Positions 32,626 through 44,549 of a stretch of 64,000 nt of DNA are shown in pieces. The notes under the pieces were generated by a model. That model was not told where the DNA came from, did not search any database, and was given only the letters and a program-made list of their open reading frames with translations. Each line of letters opens with the position of its first letter. The stretch's first letter is position 1. The position numbers and the translations under genes are program-made. This DNA comes from Vanessa cardui (taxonomy: Eukaryota > Arthropoda > Insecta > Lepidoptera > Nymphalidae), in assembly GCF_905220365.1 (NCBI RefSeq), contig NC_061127.1, forward strand, positions 2,356,001 to 2,420,000, in the 5' to 3' direction.

Positions 32626-34917
32626 ATATATTATAATTTTTTTTGACATAAGGTACACTGGGTACACTATGTTTGATGCTTGTAACGTTTTAATATCTAC
32701 TTATATAAAAATATTATATATTCAGTCCTCCCCTCTGAAATTTAATCATTTAATTGATTATGACGATTTAATGTATGATGTTTCTTATTAACTATATTGA
32801 ATTGTAAATTATTAAGAAATTTTAGTGTAACCATCATTATATAAGTTATATGTTGTACCTTATAAGTTTTTTTTTATGAATTGCGGTGTTCCTGCTCTCC
32901 GTACAATCCCTTTTGACCTTACCTGGCATTATTATAGACTAATAATTTTGTAAATGAATAGTGCAACATGATCTATTTTGGCCGTAAGTTATTGACCCCT
33001 TAGTAGTTATGTAACAATATGTCCGATAATGTTATACGATGTTGTAAGTTAATTAAATGATATAAAACTATCTTGCGGCTAAGGTAATTAATTTAATGTC
33101 TTAAAACTTCTATATTTATACTATATTTATTAAAGTAATCATTTGACGTCAATGGTTATACTTAACATATTTTGCTAGCCTTCCACTATGGTTTGTAGAT
33201 TTTTTTTAATTATAAAGATCGTAAACCGATTCCTCTTATTAATTTGACCACACCTAAGTTGACATAAACAATCCAGTCACGTGCGGGCGTCGCGACTTCG
33301 TCACGCGGTGTCAACGATACTGATTTTCAGTTCTGCAGTTATTGTTCGAGTTACTTGCTAACATAACAGATCTCCCTCTATAAAGGTAGCCCTATACTTG
33401 TGACCCAAGTAAATGTCCAACCGTTCACAAAAAAATTACGAATAAATGTGCAATAAAGTGTAATTTCTAATGGCAGTACCATTAAAAATTACATTAGACC
33501 AAAAAGAGGAATACATATATTTTTTTTAATTCATAAGGAAGCTACTCCCGACCTTATCTTGGCCTCTGTCCAGCTTCTAAATACATATTATAATGCAAGC
33601 AAGTGCTCTTCATATTTTCGTCCTCTCATGTGATTGTATGGCAATCCGACACGACTGGGAAGACCAGCCGATAGCTTCACGTACTGTCCGAAGCGGAGTG
33701 TCACTTATTCAATTGAAAATTCACGATAAATTAATGCAATAATTTTATTAATATTTGTCATTTTATTAACACAACCTAAAAGGAATCCCCATAAATGGAC
33801 AACACGTTGTTATAAACTGAATATTATAATTCGTTGATTGTATATACTTGATATTAATAATTGAGTTGAAATAACTTAATTTATTGAGACTATAATATTT
33901 CACAAGCTTTCTTTACTTAATAACTGATATTGTTTAAGTGAATATCACGATTTATCGCATTATATTATGTATTTATTTATTAGGGAAAGCCATCGTGTCT
34001 ACAAAATATTTAATTTTATATATACATCATATCTTAAATAAATTACCATGTACATTACTATTACAGGCTAAATTACCATGTAAGACATAAAAAAAAACCA
34101 AAAGAAACAGACAGAAAATATTACTGTGCTTATAACAAACTGTGAACTGTGAACTTAGACGAAACAAATTGCAAAAAAAAAATAAAAATTATCAAGTCAA
34201 ATCAAAGAAAAAAATACTAAAAATATAATAATATATATAAAAAGAAATACGTCGTACAAAACACAAAAAAATAAAAAATAAATTCATCGTAAAGCAAACA
34301 AAGGTACATGATACCAGTGTTATGATAAAAAATATTTCCTTAATTTATTTTTAAAACTCAATCGGGTCTTACCAAATGTATCAATTTCAGCTTGTTTAAA
34401 AAAAAATAAGTAAGTAAGAACAAAGTAAATACGAAACTACTTCTAAAATAATTTCAAAGTGTCAAAATCTATACGACACATAATAGAATAAGCCGACGAA
34501 GGTAAACAAACACTGTTACACAAAAGTCCCAAACGGTTTCATTCATTTTATGGTTCCGTAATATATACTAGATATGAAAATATACACTACATTCGCATTA
34601 ACTCGAATAACTCGGCAAAACAACAGCCATCAACTAAAATCAAGTGTCATAACTCAATAATATAGCGAAAAGCGCTTTAAACTTAGTTGTACGTACTCCA
34701 AATGTAGGTTAATTGGATACAGAGACATTGGGTGAATTATTTACTAGAAAGGGGTCATTTGTGTAGGTCCGTCTGAATTAATACTATACAGTTATACCAG
34801 TACCTAGCACAGAACCATTTAATCTAACATATTCCATCTATGTTTCTAACGCTAAACAATTATAATTTGTACTGCTGTATTTAATAATTCACTTTAAACT
34901 AACTGTCACAAAAGAGT
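32626..34917. other. AT-rich non-coding stretch
   Basis: No gene is supported. 33285-33400 is GC-rich (GTGCGGGCGTCGCGACTTCG) and could be a promoter-proximal or 5' untranslated sequence of an unseen gene, but nothing confirms it. 33950-34500 is very A-rich. Confidence 0.35.
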
Positions 34918-35035
34918 AATTACTGAGTTTCTTAACTGTTCTTCTCAGTATAATCTACATTTGGAAGTGGTCGTAGCTTTAATTTAATTCAATCATGTAA
35001 ATTGACAATTCAAAAGTGCATGCAAGAGTGCATGC
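34918..35035 (+). mobile_element. 3'-end scrap of LINE family C
   Basis: Plus-orientation copy of the signature: TACTGAGTTTCTTAACTGTT, CTTCTCAGTATAATCTACAT and GACAATTCAAAAGTGC. Confidence 0.6.
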
Positions 35036-36008
35036 AATCAAACGGTGATTAGAATATTTGAATAATTTAAATTTCTGTTCTTTTTTTATAAAATTATTAG
35101 TCCTTTTCTTTCAAAGGTGGCATTATAGAAGGTTCTCTAGGGTGCGCCATCCTGATAAGTTGACTAAGCTGCTAAGCTTCGAAAGTTTAATATCCAACAA
35201 TATCCAAGTATGAAATTTATAATTTTATCAGACATATCTGTTAAGTAACTCCAGCTGTTATGTGTAATGGTTTGATTATAATATATCTGCTTCCATTTTC
35301 CATGTTTTTAATTTTATCAGTTTAAGCAAATAAATGCCTACAGACATAAATAAGCTAACAAAATATTTACTATATTATTATTTTTATTACTTTAAACTAT
35401 CTTGTATTGTTTTGTATGTGTCATTCGTCAATTCTATATAATGTAGCTACTCTGTATCAATTAAAATCAGATAAAATTATTTAAAAAATACTTTCGTTGC
35501 CCTTATGAAGATTTTTTATGAAAGGGATGATAATAAATATAAGTAATATTTTTTGTGAAAGTATTCCAACTAGAATACTGATAATATGACACAATCTTCC
35601 AAATTACTGTGTTTTTCATGTAAACTATTCACTTTTCCCAACAATACACTTGTAAAAAACAAATAAATAAAATAAAAAACAGCTCTGTATATATAAACTC
35701 TGTACAGACACGAATGTCTCACGCACTCGTGTTTCGGTTTTATTGGCATTATATAGTGACTCTCAGTGAGTAACAGCTTATTAATGAGTACTAAGACCTT
35801 TGTCTAATGAATGAATTTTGCTCTTATGCGGTTATGGGACCCTGGTAATTTTGTCGCTGAAATTTAATTTAATAAGATGCCAAAATTGTGATATTATTTT
35901 TATTACTAAATAAAAGTTTTTATGGACATCCCTCCCATGAGAATGGACGACATAACATAAACTTTTCATGCAATATTGACTAGGGGAAACTTTATACTAT
36001 TATATATA
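35036..36008. other. AT-rich non-coding stretch
   Basis: No gene or repeat was recognised. Confidence 0.45.
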
Positions 36009-36640
36009 CTAGATATGCCCGTAACTTCGGGTGCGTTTGAATTTAACAAAAACTTATTGCTCAGTTTGCATAGCAGATTTTACTAGTTATTAATTAATTA
36101 TTAATTCTGTATTTATTAGGCAGCTTGTGTACAGTACGGTACAGTAACAGCCAGTAAATTTCAAACTGTGGGGCTAAGACCTCCTCTCCCACTAAGGAGA
36201 GGGTTTGGAACATATTCCACCACGCCATTCCAATGCGGGTTGGTGGAATGTTCATGTGTCAGAATTTAGATGAAATTAGACACATGGAGTTTTCCTCGCG
36301 ATGTTTTCCTTCACCACCGAGCACAAGATGAATTATAAACACAAATCAATATACACATATATAGTGGCGCTTACTTGGGTTGGAACCCAAAATAATCGGT
36401 TAAGATGCACGTATTCTATCCACTGGACCTTCTCTGTTCAGCTTGTGTAATATTATGTTATTGGCACTTTTCGTGACGGCAGAGTGAGGGAATGCACAAA
36501 TATTACGCGCGGTACTGGACAGTATTTGGACATTGCAGTGTGACTTTATTATTATTTTACAATTAAGCCTAACTTACTCCATACCAGTTATATCCCGTCA
36601 AAATTAGTGATAACACGACGATCAAACCCTAAAGTTATCA
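36009..36640 (-). mobile_element. Helitron-like element interrupted by a SINE
   Basis: The minus-strand 3' end is CTAG (36009-36012), preceded on that strand by GCACCCGAAGTTACGGGCAT. After the SINE insertion the body resumes with CCTAACTTACTCCATACCAG and ATCCCGTCAAAAT, matching the related copy at 48352-48600. The outer limit is uncertain. Confidence 0.5.
36132..36438 (-). mobile_element. SINE family S1 copy nested in a Helitron-like element
   Basis: Full S1 in minus orientation, from the tail (ACAGTAACAGCCAGTAAATT) to the decayed head near 36425. The target duplication CAGCTTGTGTA is at 36121-36131 and 36439-36449. Confidence 0.85.
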
Positions 36641-37114
36641 ATAAGATACATTTTAATTTTTCATAATGTATGTTAATTTCTTATTACGAGCAAGTTTTGA
36701 CGATCAAACTTTTTTGTTGCAGTTGCACCTGTTCTGATCACAAGCAGCTCCGAAAGTCCGTTCAACTTAAACTGCACGATTTTTCTTCGTCAATATCCAC
36801 TATTCTTATCAATAACCTTATTAGGTATGATTACGGATAATAATATTTTGTATATAGAGAACTATCATATTTCCATTAAATCTATACTTAATTGACACAA
36901 ATCCCTATTTAACAAGCATCACTAAGACAACGGTTTCATCAATAACCTCGTATCTATGAGTATGATGATGTAAACAGGTCCCTTGTCAGCTTGTCGGATG
37001 ACTCACAATGTTTTTTTTTCTTATCTTTTGACTTAACCTATATATTTTCCCCTTCGAACAGATTTTCTCGAGACTAGGTTGACCAGGTTTTCGTACATTT
37101 AAATACAACATAAC

Positions 37115-37262
37115 ACGGTAAGCGCAATGTGGGACGACCTCTGACCCGCTGGTCCGACGACATTCGCAAGATCGCCGGTAGAATCTGGATGAGGGACGCA
37201 GAGGACCGAGCAGCGTGGCGCGCTCTTGGGAGAGGCCTATGTTCAGCAGTGGACAGCAAAAA
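37115..37262 (+). mobile_element. RTE-like LINE 3' tail fragment
   Basis: Homologous to 8505-8690. It has the same R-W-S-D-D-I-R-K-I-A-G type peptide and CTATGTTCAGCAGTGGACAG end. An open frame on the opposite strand is incidental. Confidence 0.7.
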
Positions 37263-37571
37263 ACTGTCTAAACTATTATAGTATAAACTATTTCGTCATG
37301 CTGTTCCAATGTGAGTTGGTTTGTTACAAGCGATAGCTCTAACATATGCAGGTATCTAGCATATATTATATAAGGCATTAGACTAAATGATGGTACATAA
37401 GTATATAGGCAAGTATGTCTATTTCCTCATTTTGATAGAGTAGCAAATCAGACACGAACAGATTCAGGTGTAGAACGTACGGATTCCCATGCTTTCCGAG
37501 ACACCAGACTTCATTCTTATAATGTATGATACAATACACAATTACAGGTTCCATATATCTTCATTCTTGTA

Positions 37572-37827
37572 CTAGCGACCCGCCCAGCTTAGCATGGGTG
37601 CAATACTAATAATAAATATACTACAGAATTTGTTTAATTACGACATTACAGTACAAATTTCTAAAATTATCAGATTTTCTTTACTATATTATCCATGTAT
37701 TATATCCAATCTTCGTCTCGAATCACTCTATCTATTAAAAAAAACCGCATCAAAATCCGTTTTGTAATTTTAAAGATCCAAGAATACAAAGGGACAGACA
37801 ACAGACTTTGTGCTATGCTATGTAAGA
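37572..37827 (-). mobile_element. Non-autonomous Helitron, family H1 (diverged)
   Basis: Minus-strand copy. The terminal CTAG is at 37572-37575 with A outside (T on the element strand), and next to it is the degenerate hairpin GCACCCATGCTAAGCTGGGC. The body includes ACGGATTTTGATGCGGTTTT-like sequence. The 5' end is altered (CTATGTAAGAAAG region). Confidence 0.75.
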
Positions 37828-38749
37828 AAGACAACCAGTAAACATGGTCACCCTACCTCGGATGTCTTGTAATCATATTATGATCGATGTCGGAGTCTGT
37901 CATGTGACATATTTATCTGGTTCAGAAAACAATTTCTGCGAACCCCACCTCGTCTGGGGTGAGATCGGATGTGTAAAACGACATTAATCAAAATCACTTG
38001 TTTATATGAGAGGCATCGATTCATCTTATCTTTTACCGCGAAACTATTTCTGGTAACAATATTAAGTGTTAGATTGATTGAGTCAGATAAATGTTCAAGA
38101 GGTTAACGAGTGTATATATTCACTCACCAAGACGAACCCCTGCCTTAAATTATTATTTTGGTGTGGGTGACACTCATACTAACAAGACGTTTATGTGTGC
38201 GTGAAAATAAAATAAACTTAACAAATATAATCTCAATTGTGTTTTCTTTCTTTATTCTTAGTCGTTTCCCGCAAACTTAATCATCTATTAGGTTCGCTGA
38301 TAGTAATTAAACGTGCATTCACACCGTGGTGAATTAATCTGTAACTCAAATGAAACCTTATAAAGAGTTATACCTGTAATGTATGTTTTAAATTTTTGTT
38401 ATTATTCTTCAAGTACATCTTGATCAAGTACCGAGATTGCGGGTCAAAAGAATTGCCTCCAATAATAGTTATCTAATGTGGCAAATGAAGTCTCGTCAAA
38501 CGATATCGATTGATGACCGCTTCAACCACAAAATACAAATATAATATACAAACGTTGTATGGTTTGAAATTGAATTTATTTACATTGACCTAAGTTGCTC
38601 CAAATTTGTTGTGGTTGAATTCAAATAGAACGTTTTATACAAAAGCCAAATTTGAAAACGAAAACCATTAACGACGCTTCGTTAAGATATTTTACTATTA
38701 GGTATTTAAATAATTGTCATGAATCTTAAATATACTTATATAATGTTAC
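37828..38749. other. AT-rich non-coding stretch
   Basis: No gene was recognised. Confidence 0.45.
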
Positions 38750-38996
38750 ACAACAACAACAACAGCCTGTAAATTCCCACTGCTGAGCTAAAGGCCTCCT
38801 CTCCCTTTGAGGAGAAGGTTTGGAACATATACCACCACGCTGTTCCAATGCTGGTTGATGGAATACAAATGTGGCAGAATTTCTATGAAATTTGTCACAT
38901 GCAGGCTTTCCTGATGTTTTCCTTCACCGCTGAGATGACGAGATGAATTATAAAGACAAATTAAGCACATGAAACAGCGGTACTTGCCTGGGTTTG
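38750..38996 (-). mobile_element. SINE family S1 copy, head truncated at the B box
   Basis: Tail ACAACAACAACAACAGCCTG at the left, body with CTCCTCTCCCTTTGAGGAGA and CACGCTGTTCCAATGCTGG. It stops at CCTGGGTTTG, where repeat family B begins at once. Confidence 0.85.
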
Positions 38997-39294
38997 TTAA
39001 TTGAAATAATAATATTTAGTACGGTTTTGATTTTTAAATACGTTTTTTTTTTAATTGAAATAACATTTATTAGTATGATTATTGATTCGGTTATCGACAC
39101 CGTATTGTGGGACTCCCGTCACTTCCTCTCGTGGCGTGGTGCGGCGAGCTGGTACTACCTGGCACGAGAAAAACAAAAGACGGTGTATTTTGAACGGGGG
39201 CTGGAGAAGAAAACTGGATTCGAGGTGGGCGGTAAAGGATATAATTAATATACACCAAGTGGATAAATAATATATGTATCGATTGGTAAATTAA
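38997..39294 (-). repeat. Interspersed repeat family B, copy 2
   Basis: Inverted copy of 16384-16692, starting with TTAATTGAAATAATAATA (complementary to the other copy's right end) and ending ATTGGTAAATTAAT. The plus strand is open across TCGTGGCGTGGTGCGGCGAG and CTACCTGGCACGAGAAAAAC. The other copy retains a stretch of the same frame. Confidence 0.7.
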
Positions 39295-39439
39295 TAAAGT
39301 GACACAAATTAATGTTATGTGTTATGAATTATCAATCCTGAAATGTCGCAAATCAATCCACCCATGATCCTGATATCCACGGCTTGAGAGTGAATGACCT
39401 TTCCCGTGTTTTCTGTCAGGTAAGAATAAATAAATAAAC

Positions 39440-39505
39440 ATTGGACAACATCACATAGATTACTCTGATCCCAATGTAAGTAGCTAAAGCACTTCCATAC
39501 TATAA
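39440..39505 (-). mobile_element. SINE family S2 tail fragment
   Basis: ACATTGGACAACATCACATA followed by TACTCTGATCCCAATGTAAG matches the tail of the S2 copy at 10771-10991. Confidence 0.65.
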
Positions 39506-39543
39506 TTTATAACTGAGGCTCGAAATGCATATTCCTATCTTTA

Positions 39544-39858
39544 TCTATCCGTACTACTATATAAATCTGTGTATTAATTTTGTTATATATATTCGTTTTA
39601 TGACCCACTGACATGAGTTTTACCATTTTTAAAACTTTTGTATGTGTCTTTTTGACACTATAACTCAAGAACAGTTGAACTGAACTTTATACAAATTGGC
39701 ATACAGTAAGAGCATGTGGTTAGGCAAATGATATAATATGATTCCAGTAAAACTCATAGCAATTATAACATACATTTTGTTCATAAAATTTGTAATCATT
39801 ATCTTATATAAACAATATTTGTTTTTAATGCTCAGCGAAGCAGGCGGCTAATATCTAG
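39544..39858 (+). mobile_element. Helitron-like non-autonomous element, family H3
   Basis: Starts TCTATCCGTACTAC after an A (39543) and ends GCTCAGCGAAGCAGGCGGCT..ATCTAG before a T (39859). The A|T target, 5' TC and 3' CTAG with a small hairpin are Helitron features. No coding. Confidence 0.6.
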
Positions 39859-40747
39859 TAAATCAATAAATTTATACGTTCAATTTATTGATAACATGAT
39901 ACGTTGTCATGGTGACCAAAGAGGAACTCCCTGGCTCTAATATTTTACTTAATAATTATTTATATTTTAATAAATTATTTATATAAGGTACAAATACTAA
40001 ATTTGTAAAGCTGGTATGTCATATTCAAAGAATGCTACGATAAGGCTTAGAAATTGAGTTATTTATTAGCAGTAACGAGATCTTTTGTGTATAACTGAAT
40101 ATTATCTTTTAAATTTTGTTGTCACTAGCTATTTTGTTCAGTAGAAAGAAGTCGTATCGTAGGTTCTGACCCTTACTATTGAGCAAACTATGAAAATATT
40201 CTGCGCTATTTTTGAGTGTATTATTTGTATTGTGTGTGTATACATAAATAACGAAGAAATTCATATAACTTATTAATAGATCCAACTAGAAATACTTAAT
40301 CTACTGCAACGTGTAATGACAAAATATTTACCGACCAAAGAATTTACGTTGTAAATGAAATATGACTGTATTTTTTAAATGTCTTCTATCATTGTCACAC
40401 GAAAATACCTTGTAAGTACAAGCGTCACTCATTCACGAACACATGCCGATATATTCGTTAAACAAACATTTTCTAAATTGACTATCACAGCTCACAACAC
40501 ACAAGTGTTGAGATTCGGTTACATAATACAGATTCCGTAGTAAATTTTATGTGACAGAGAGGTTTCTATAAGACCTCTGTCTATATTCTATCGACACAGC
40601 AATACTTAGTATACTTACAGCGAAAGGTACAACTAAATAATTTGCTTGTGGAGGTTCGCGCCTTTTAGTGAATTGATCTTTATCAAAACTATGTGAAGAC
40701 CTCCAAAGATCTATCATTCAGCTTCCAAATCGAGTATGGAAAGCCGA
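39859..40747. other. AT-rich non-coding stretch
   Basis: No gene was recognised. Confidence 0.45.
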
Positions 40748-41363
40748 TTCATTTAACTTAGGAAGACTCTAAAAAATATGTTGAATACGCAATTATTTTT
40801 ATTACTTTTTCGTGCATATTCATTTGTTTTAAAATAGTGTTTTGTTTGAAGTCGGTTTTTCTTTTTGTTAAAATTTTATTTAGAGTCTTCCTAAGTTAAA
40901 TGAAATGAAAAATATTAGACTACTTAAAAGTCGATTAACGATTATATCATGTAGTTATAATTATTGTTATATTTGGAGCCGGTGTCAGCCACGGTGCCCT
41001 TGCCCCAACAATCAAAAGAAAGAAGCGATACGAGCCCCTTGATTGATCCAGTATATTATTGTGTAAAAGGTAATTTGTAAAAAACATATTTGTTAAAGTA
41101 TTCTCGTATTGTTTTTTGATAGATATACTGTAGGGTTTTATTGGCTGACACCGACTCCAAATATAACAATAATTATAACTACATGATATAATCGTTAATC
41201 GACTTTTAAGTAGTCTAATATTTTTCATTTCATTTAACTTAGGAAGACTCTAAAAAATATGTTGAATACGCAATTATTTTTATTACTTTTTCGTGCACAT
41301 TCATTTGTTTTAAAATAGTGTTTTGTTTGAAGTCGGTTTTTCTTTTTGTTAAAATTTTATTTA
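40748..41363. mobile_element. Foldback element with duplicated flank
   Basis: Two structures overlap. A foldback element spans 40879-41253 with inverted arms of about 112 bp (40879-40991 and 41142-41253), sharing TTAGAGTCTTCCTAAGTTAA and GACTACTTAAAAGTCGATTA. In addition, 135 bp are directly repeated at 40748-40882 and 41229-41363 with one mismatch (GCATA versus GCACA). The direct repeats overlap the foldback ends, so the left direct repeat starts with a third copy of the arm terminus. They contain GAAGTCGGTTTTTC. No real coding. Confidence 0.88.
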
Positions 41364-41712
41364 TTTTTTGATTTTAAGTGAAGCTGATGTAGACTAACTA
41401 ATTTTTTTTAATATGGATAGATTAAACGTTCCGTTTATATGAGTCAGAAACTACTTCGAGGACAATTTCAAAGGAAACTTGCGAATAAAGCAAAAATAGA
41501 CTTTCGAAAATGCGGATTTAATACGTCACGCGGCGTAAACTACAAGGATCCCTCGAAAGAGCTGTAATCGAACTCAGCAAAAAAACTTTGAAAAAGACCA
41601 ACTATATTTCGTACATCATATGACATCACATCACATACACAAAATTTGATTAAAGATAGTAAGAAATTCTGCCCCATATCGCACCCTAACTGCGAGCCGT
41701 ATAGGTGTTCCA

Positions 41713-41964
41713 TCACTACATAGTATAAAACAAAGTCGCTTTCTCTGTCCCTATATCTTTAAATCTACGCAACGGATTTTGATGCGGTTTTTTTTAAAAG
41801 ATAGTGTGATTCAAGGGGAAGGTTTTTGTATATAAAACATGAACAATATAGTAAAGAAACACTGATAATTTTAGAAGTTTGCGATGTGATGTCGTATATA
41901 AACAAATTCTGTAGTATATTTAGTATCAGTATTGCACCCGTGCGAAGCCGGGGTGGGTAACTAG
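41713..41964 (+). mobile_element. Non-autonomous Helitron, family H1, complete
   Basis: A 252-bp element with the expected ends: it starts TCACTACATAGTATAAAACA after A (41712). It ends with a hairpin-bearing TTGCACCCGTGCGAAGCCGG and CTAG directly before T (41965). No target-site duplication other than the A|T junction. The body has ACGGATTTTGATGCGGTTTT. Non-coding and dependent on a Helitron in trans. Confidence 0.85.
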
Positions 41965-42319
41965 TTGATTATAATATTCGACTATGATAATTACATAAAC
42001 ATAACCACATTACGGAAGGTGACTCAAATATCCAAATAACCTATAAATAAAAGATTCGACCGAGTATCGCTAACGTGCTCCTCAGAATTGTTCCGTTCCC
42101 TTTCGTTCCGTTACTTTGTCATGGATCCTGTGCCCAGAACCTTACCAAACTTTCACCAAATTACCCTTGAAGTATATATTTTATAATAAAAAAAGAATTA
42201 TCAAAATTGTTTAACGTGATTTTCAGTTATTCACCTATTTGTCGCGCATATACATAATGCAAATTTAAGACTTATGTCGTTTTCACATGGATACCATCAT
42301 CGGAAAAAAAAATAAAAAA
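41965..42319. other. Non-coding spacer
   Basis: No gene was recognised. Confidence 0.4.
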
Positions 42320-42478
42320 AATGGGACCCCACGGGAAGCACTACCTTTCAAACAAAAAAAAATTATCAAAATTGGTCCACCCAGTGAAAAGTTATGAGGT
42401 AACAAACATAAAAAAAAAAAAAAAAAGAAAAAATACAGACGAATTGATAACCTCCTCCTTTTGGAAGTCGGTTGAAAA
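42320..42478 (+). repeat. GAAGTCGGTT-ended repeat
   Basis: AATGGGACCCCACGGGAAGC, CCTTTCAAACAAAAAAAAAT, CACCCAGTGAAAAGTTATGA and the A-rich CAGACGAATTGATAACCTCC end, then GGAAGTCGGTTG, as at 14225-14425 and 18155-18362. Confidence 0.65.
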
Positions 42479-42714
42479 TGATAATATTGTACATATCAAT
42501 AAATACAAAATTATATCCTTACGATTATTACAATGTTTTATTGTAAAGTAAGTAAGTTCAAGTGAAAAACCTGTCCGATTATTGATCAAACTCAAACATG
42601 GGTCATATGGGTATGACATATAACAAAACACTAGTGTATCTGAAAATGTAGTTTCATAGTCGAATGGTACCGCAGATATTTTTTGACGAGCATAGGCCTG
42701 GGCGTTAGAAATAT

Positions 42715-42815
42715 TAACCATTCTTTACATCGCCAATGTGCCACCAACCTTGGTAACTAAGATGTTCTGTCCCTTGTGCCTGTAGTTACACTGGGTCACT
42801 CACCCTTTATTAAAT
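42715..42815 (+). repeat. Repeat family A, partial
   Basis: TTCTTTACATCGCCAATGTG, then GTAACTAAGATGTTCTGTCC and TGTAGTTACACTGGGTCACT match the family core. The right end is missing. Confidence 0.7.
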
Positions 42816-42859
42816 TTCCGATGTTCGGGTTTATAACCCCATTTACAGACTAAACGTTG

Positions 42860-42968
42860 CAACTGAGAATATTACGTTCTAAACCACCAATAAGTCATTG
42901 TCCTGACTCGGAATTTGAACACATGTCCTTGTGGTGTCCTGCTTCATAGCCACTAGACCATCGAGGCA
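42860..42968 (-). mobile_element. tRNA-derived SINE head, third family (S3)
   Basis: On the minus strand TGCCTCGATGGTCTAGTGGC has an A box (TGGTCTAGTGG) and GTTCAAATTCC a B box about 35 nt later, the spacing of a tRNA-type internal promoter. The sequence cannot fold as a complete tRNA without mismatches and runs into non-tRNA sequence, so a SINE is more likely. Only one copy is seen here. Confidence 0.5.
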
Positions 42969-43420
42969 TACTCAGTACTAACAAGGTATCTAACAGACAA
43001 TAATTAATGTAACATTCAAGTGTTTGAAGCAAAATGTACGTGGACATACTCATGAATTAATTCATGTATTCGCTCCTACAATTGTTGGTTTACGGTTTAA
43101 AATATACATTCGTGGACCCCAGTGTAAACTGTTTCAAACTGGCTGAATTGGGTTGTTTATATTTTATGTACGACGTTTATAAAATCAACTGAAATCGTAT
43201 TTGTATTTAGGTGTTTTGGACACGTCGGTTAAATGGAAATTGTTGTTATTATTTTTTTTATTAATTCAAAAAATTTGAATGCAGAACAAACTCATAAATT
43301 AGTAAAACGTAAATAAAATTAGTGATAATGTATTTATTTATTTCCTTTTCTTATAAAATAAGTTTTTATAATTTTTATAAACTTACTTATAAACGGAGAT
43401 ATTAGTTTCTTATAATAATA

Positions 43421-43607
43421 GCCTATAAACTTCTCACTGCTGGGGTGAAGTCTCCACTGCCTTTGAGGACAAGATTAGGAGCATATTCCACCACCACGCT
43501 AGTCCAATGCGGGTTAGTGGATACACATGTGGCAGAATTTCATTGAAAATAGACAAACGCAGCTTTTCTTATACCGTCTTCCGCCGAGCTCTAGATGAAT
43601 TATAAAC
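43421..43607 (-). mobile_element. SINE family S1 copy, head missing
   Basis: AATAATAGCCTATAAACTTC to GAGCTCTAGATGAATTATAA follows the S1 tail and body. It is diverged, with the tRNA head lost next to a LINE scrap. Confidence 0.7.
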
Positions 43608-43609
43608 AC

Positions 43610-43872
43610 ATTTACAAGATTTTGTAGATGATAAAAAAGCGTGAAATTAATACCTGTTGACTTCCACGTAGGATATGTTAATTTAAATAATTGTATTAAC
43701 TAACATGACTTTGTACTTTTTAAATGTTGAAAAAGAGTAACTAGTTTCTTGCCGGTTCTTCTCGGTAGAATCTACTTTCCGAACCTGTGATGGCTTCACT
43801 TAATTGTTAATTGACGATCCAAAAGTGCTTGTATAAGCCCACTTGAATAAAGATTATTTTGATTTTTTTTTT
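43610..43872 (+). mobile_element. LINE family C 3' end, plus orientation
   Basis: Runs from TACAAGATTTTGTAGATGAT, through TAGTTTCTTGCCGGTTCTTC and CGGTAGAATCTACTTTCCGA, to AGTGCTTGTATAAGCCCACT and TGAATAAAGATTATTTTGAT followed by a T run. AATAAA just before the end acts as the likely polyadenylation signal. It shows the natural 3' terminus of the family. Confidence 0.72.
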
Positions 43873-44309
43873 ATTTTTTTTTATATTCGCTTCTTGTGAA
43901 CAAAACTACAAAAACTGCTCGATATCAGTTTTACATCGATTTTTTATTTATGTGTGCCCGACACAAGTATTTCAATACAAGTCGTCAAGTATTTGTGAGG
44001 CTAAACACTTATATCCATATGTAAGTATGTCTTATTTGATTCATATCTTCGAGTATCGTCTTCTATCTTATCTGTAAAGTTTATAAATATATCTCTAATT
44101 TATGATTGAAGTAAATAGCTCTGAGTTTAATATGTATTATGTATTAACTGTCTTCTAAGTAAGTACGTCCCTTTTTGATTTTATATTTTTGACATTTATA
44201 TCATTTAGATTTGGAACGCAAGTTTCATGTATGAAGATAATAAAATAATACTATCGCGATGTATTACGCGATAATCACTTTGCTAACATCGCTTATAGTT
44301 CATATATAT
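43873..44309. other. AT-rich non-coding stretch
   Basis: No gene was recognised. The open frame at 43859-44077 starts in the T run of the LINE tail and is not a gene. Confidence 0.4.
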
Positions 44310-44549
44310 TATGACGTCTTTATAAAAAGCGTACAAGATCGCTCACTGCATATGCATTTATAAACGGTACATATACTAAAATAACATTTTTTACAATTTT
44401 TGTCGGTCTGTCTGTCTACCTGTTCGTTCCGGCTAATCATTCACTAACATTCACTGGCAGATAACTCATATAATAGGGAGTAACTTAAGCTACAATAATA
44501 TTTCTTTTTTCTTAAACTCAAACGCGTGCAAGGTCGTGGGCACAGCTAG
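44310..44549 (+). mobile_element. Helitron-like element, family H2
   Basis: Ends ACGCGTGCAAGGTCGTGGGC..ACAGCTAG (44546-44549) before T. The body has TTGTCGGTCTGTCTGTCTAC and a CTAATCATTCACTAAC block, shared in reverse with 48352-48600. The 5' end is approximate. Confidence 0.6.

Noticed and set aside
38997..39294. Host exon in repeat family B
   Set aside because: The same sequence occurs inverted at 16384-16692 with frame-breaking differences, so it is a repeat rather than a single-copy gene.
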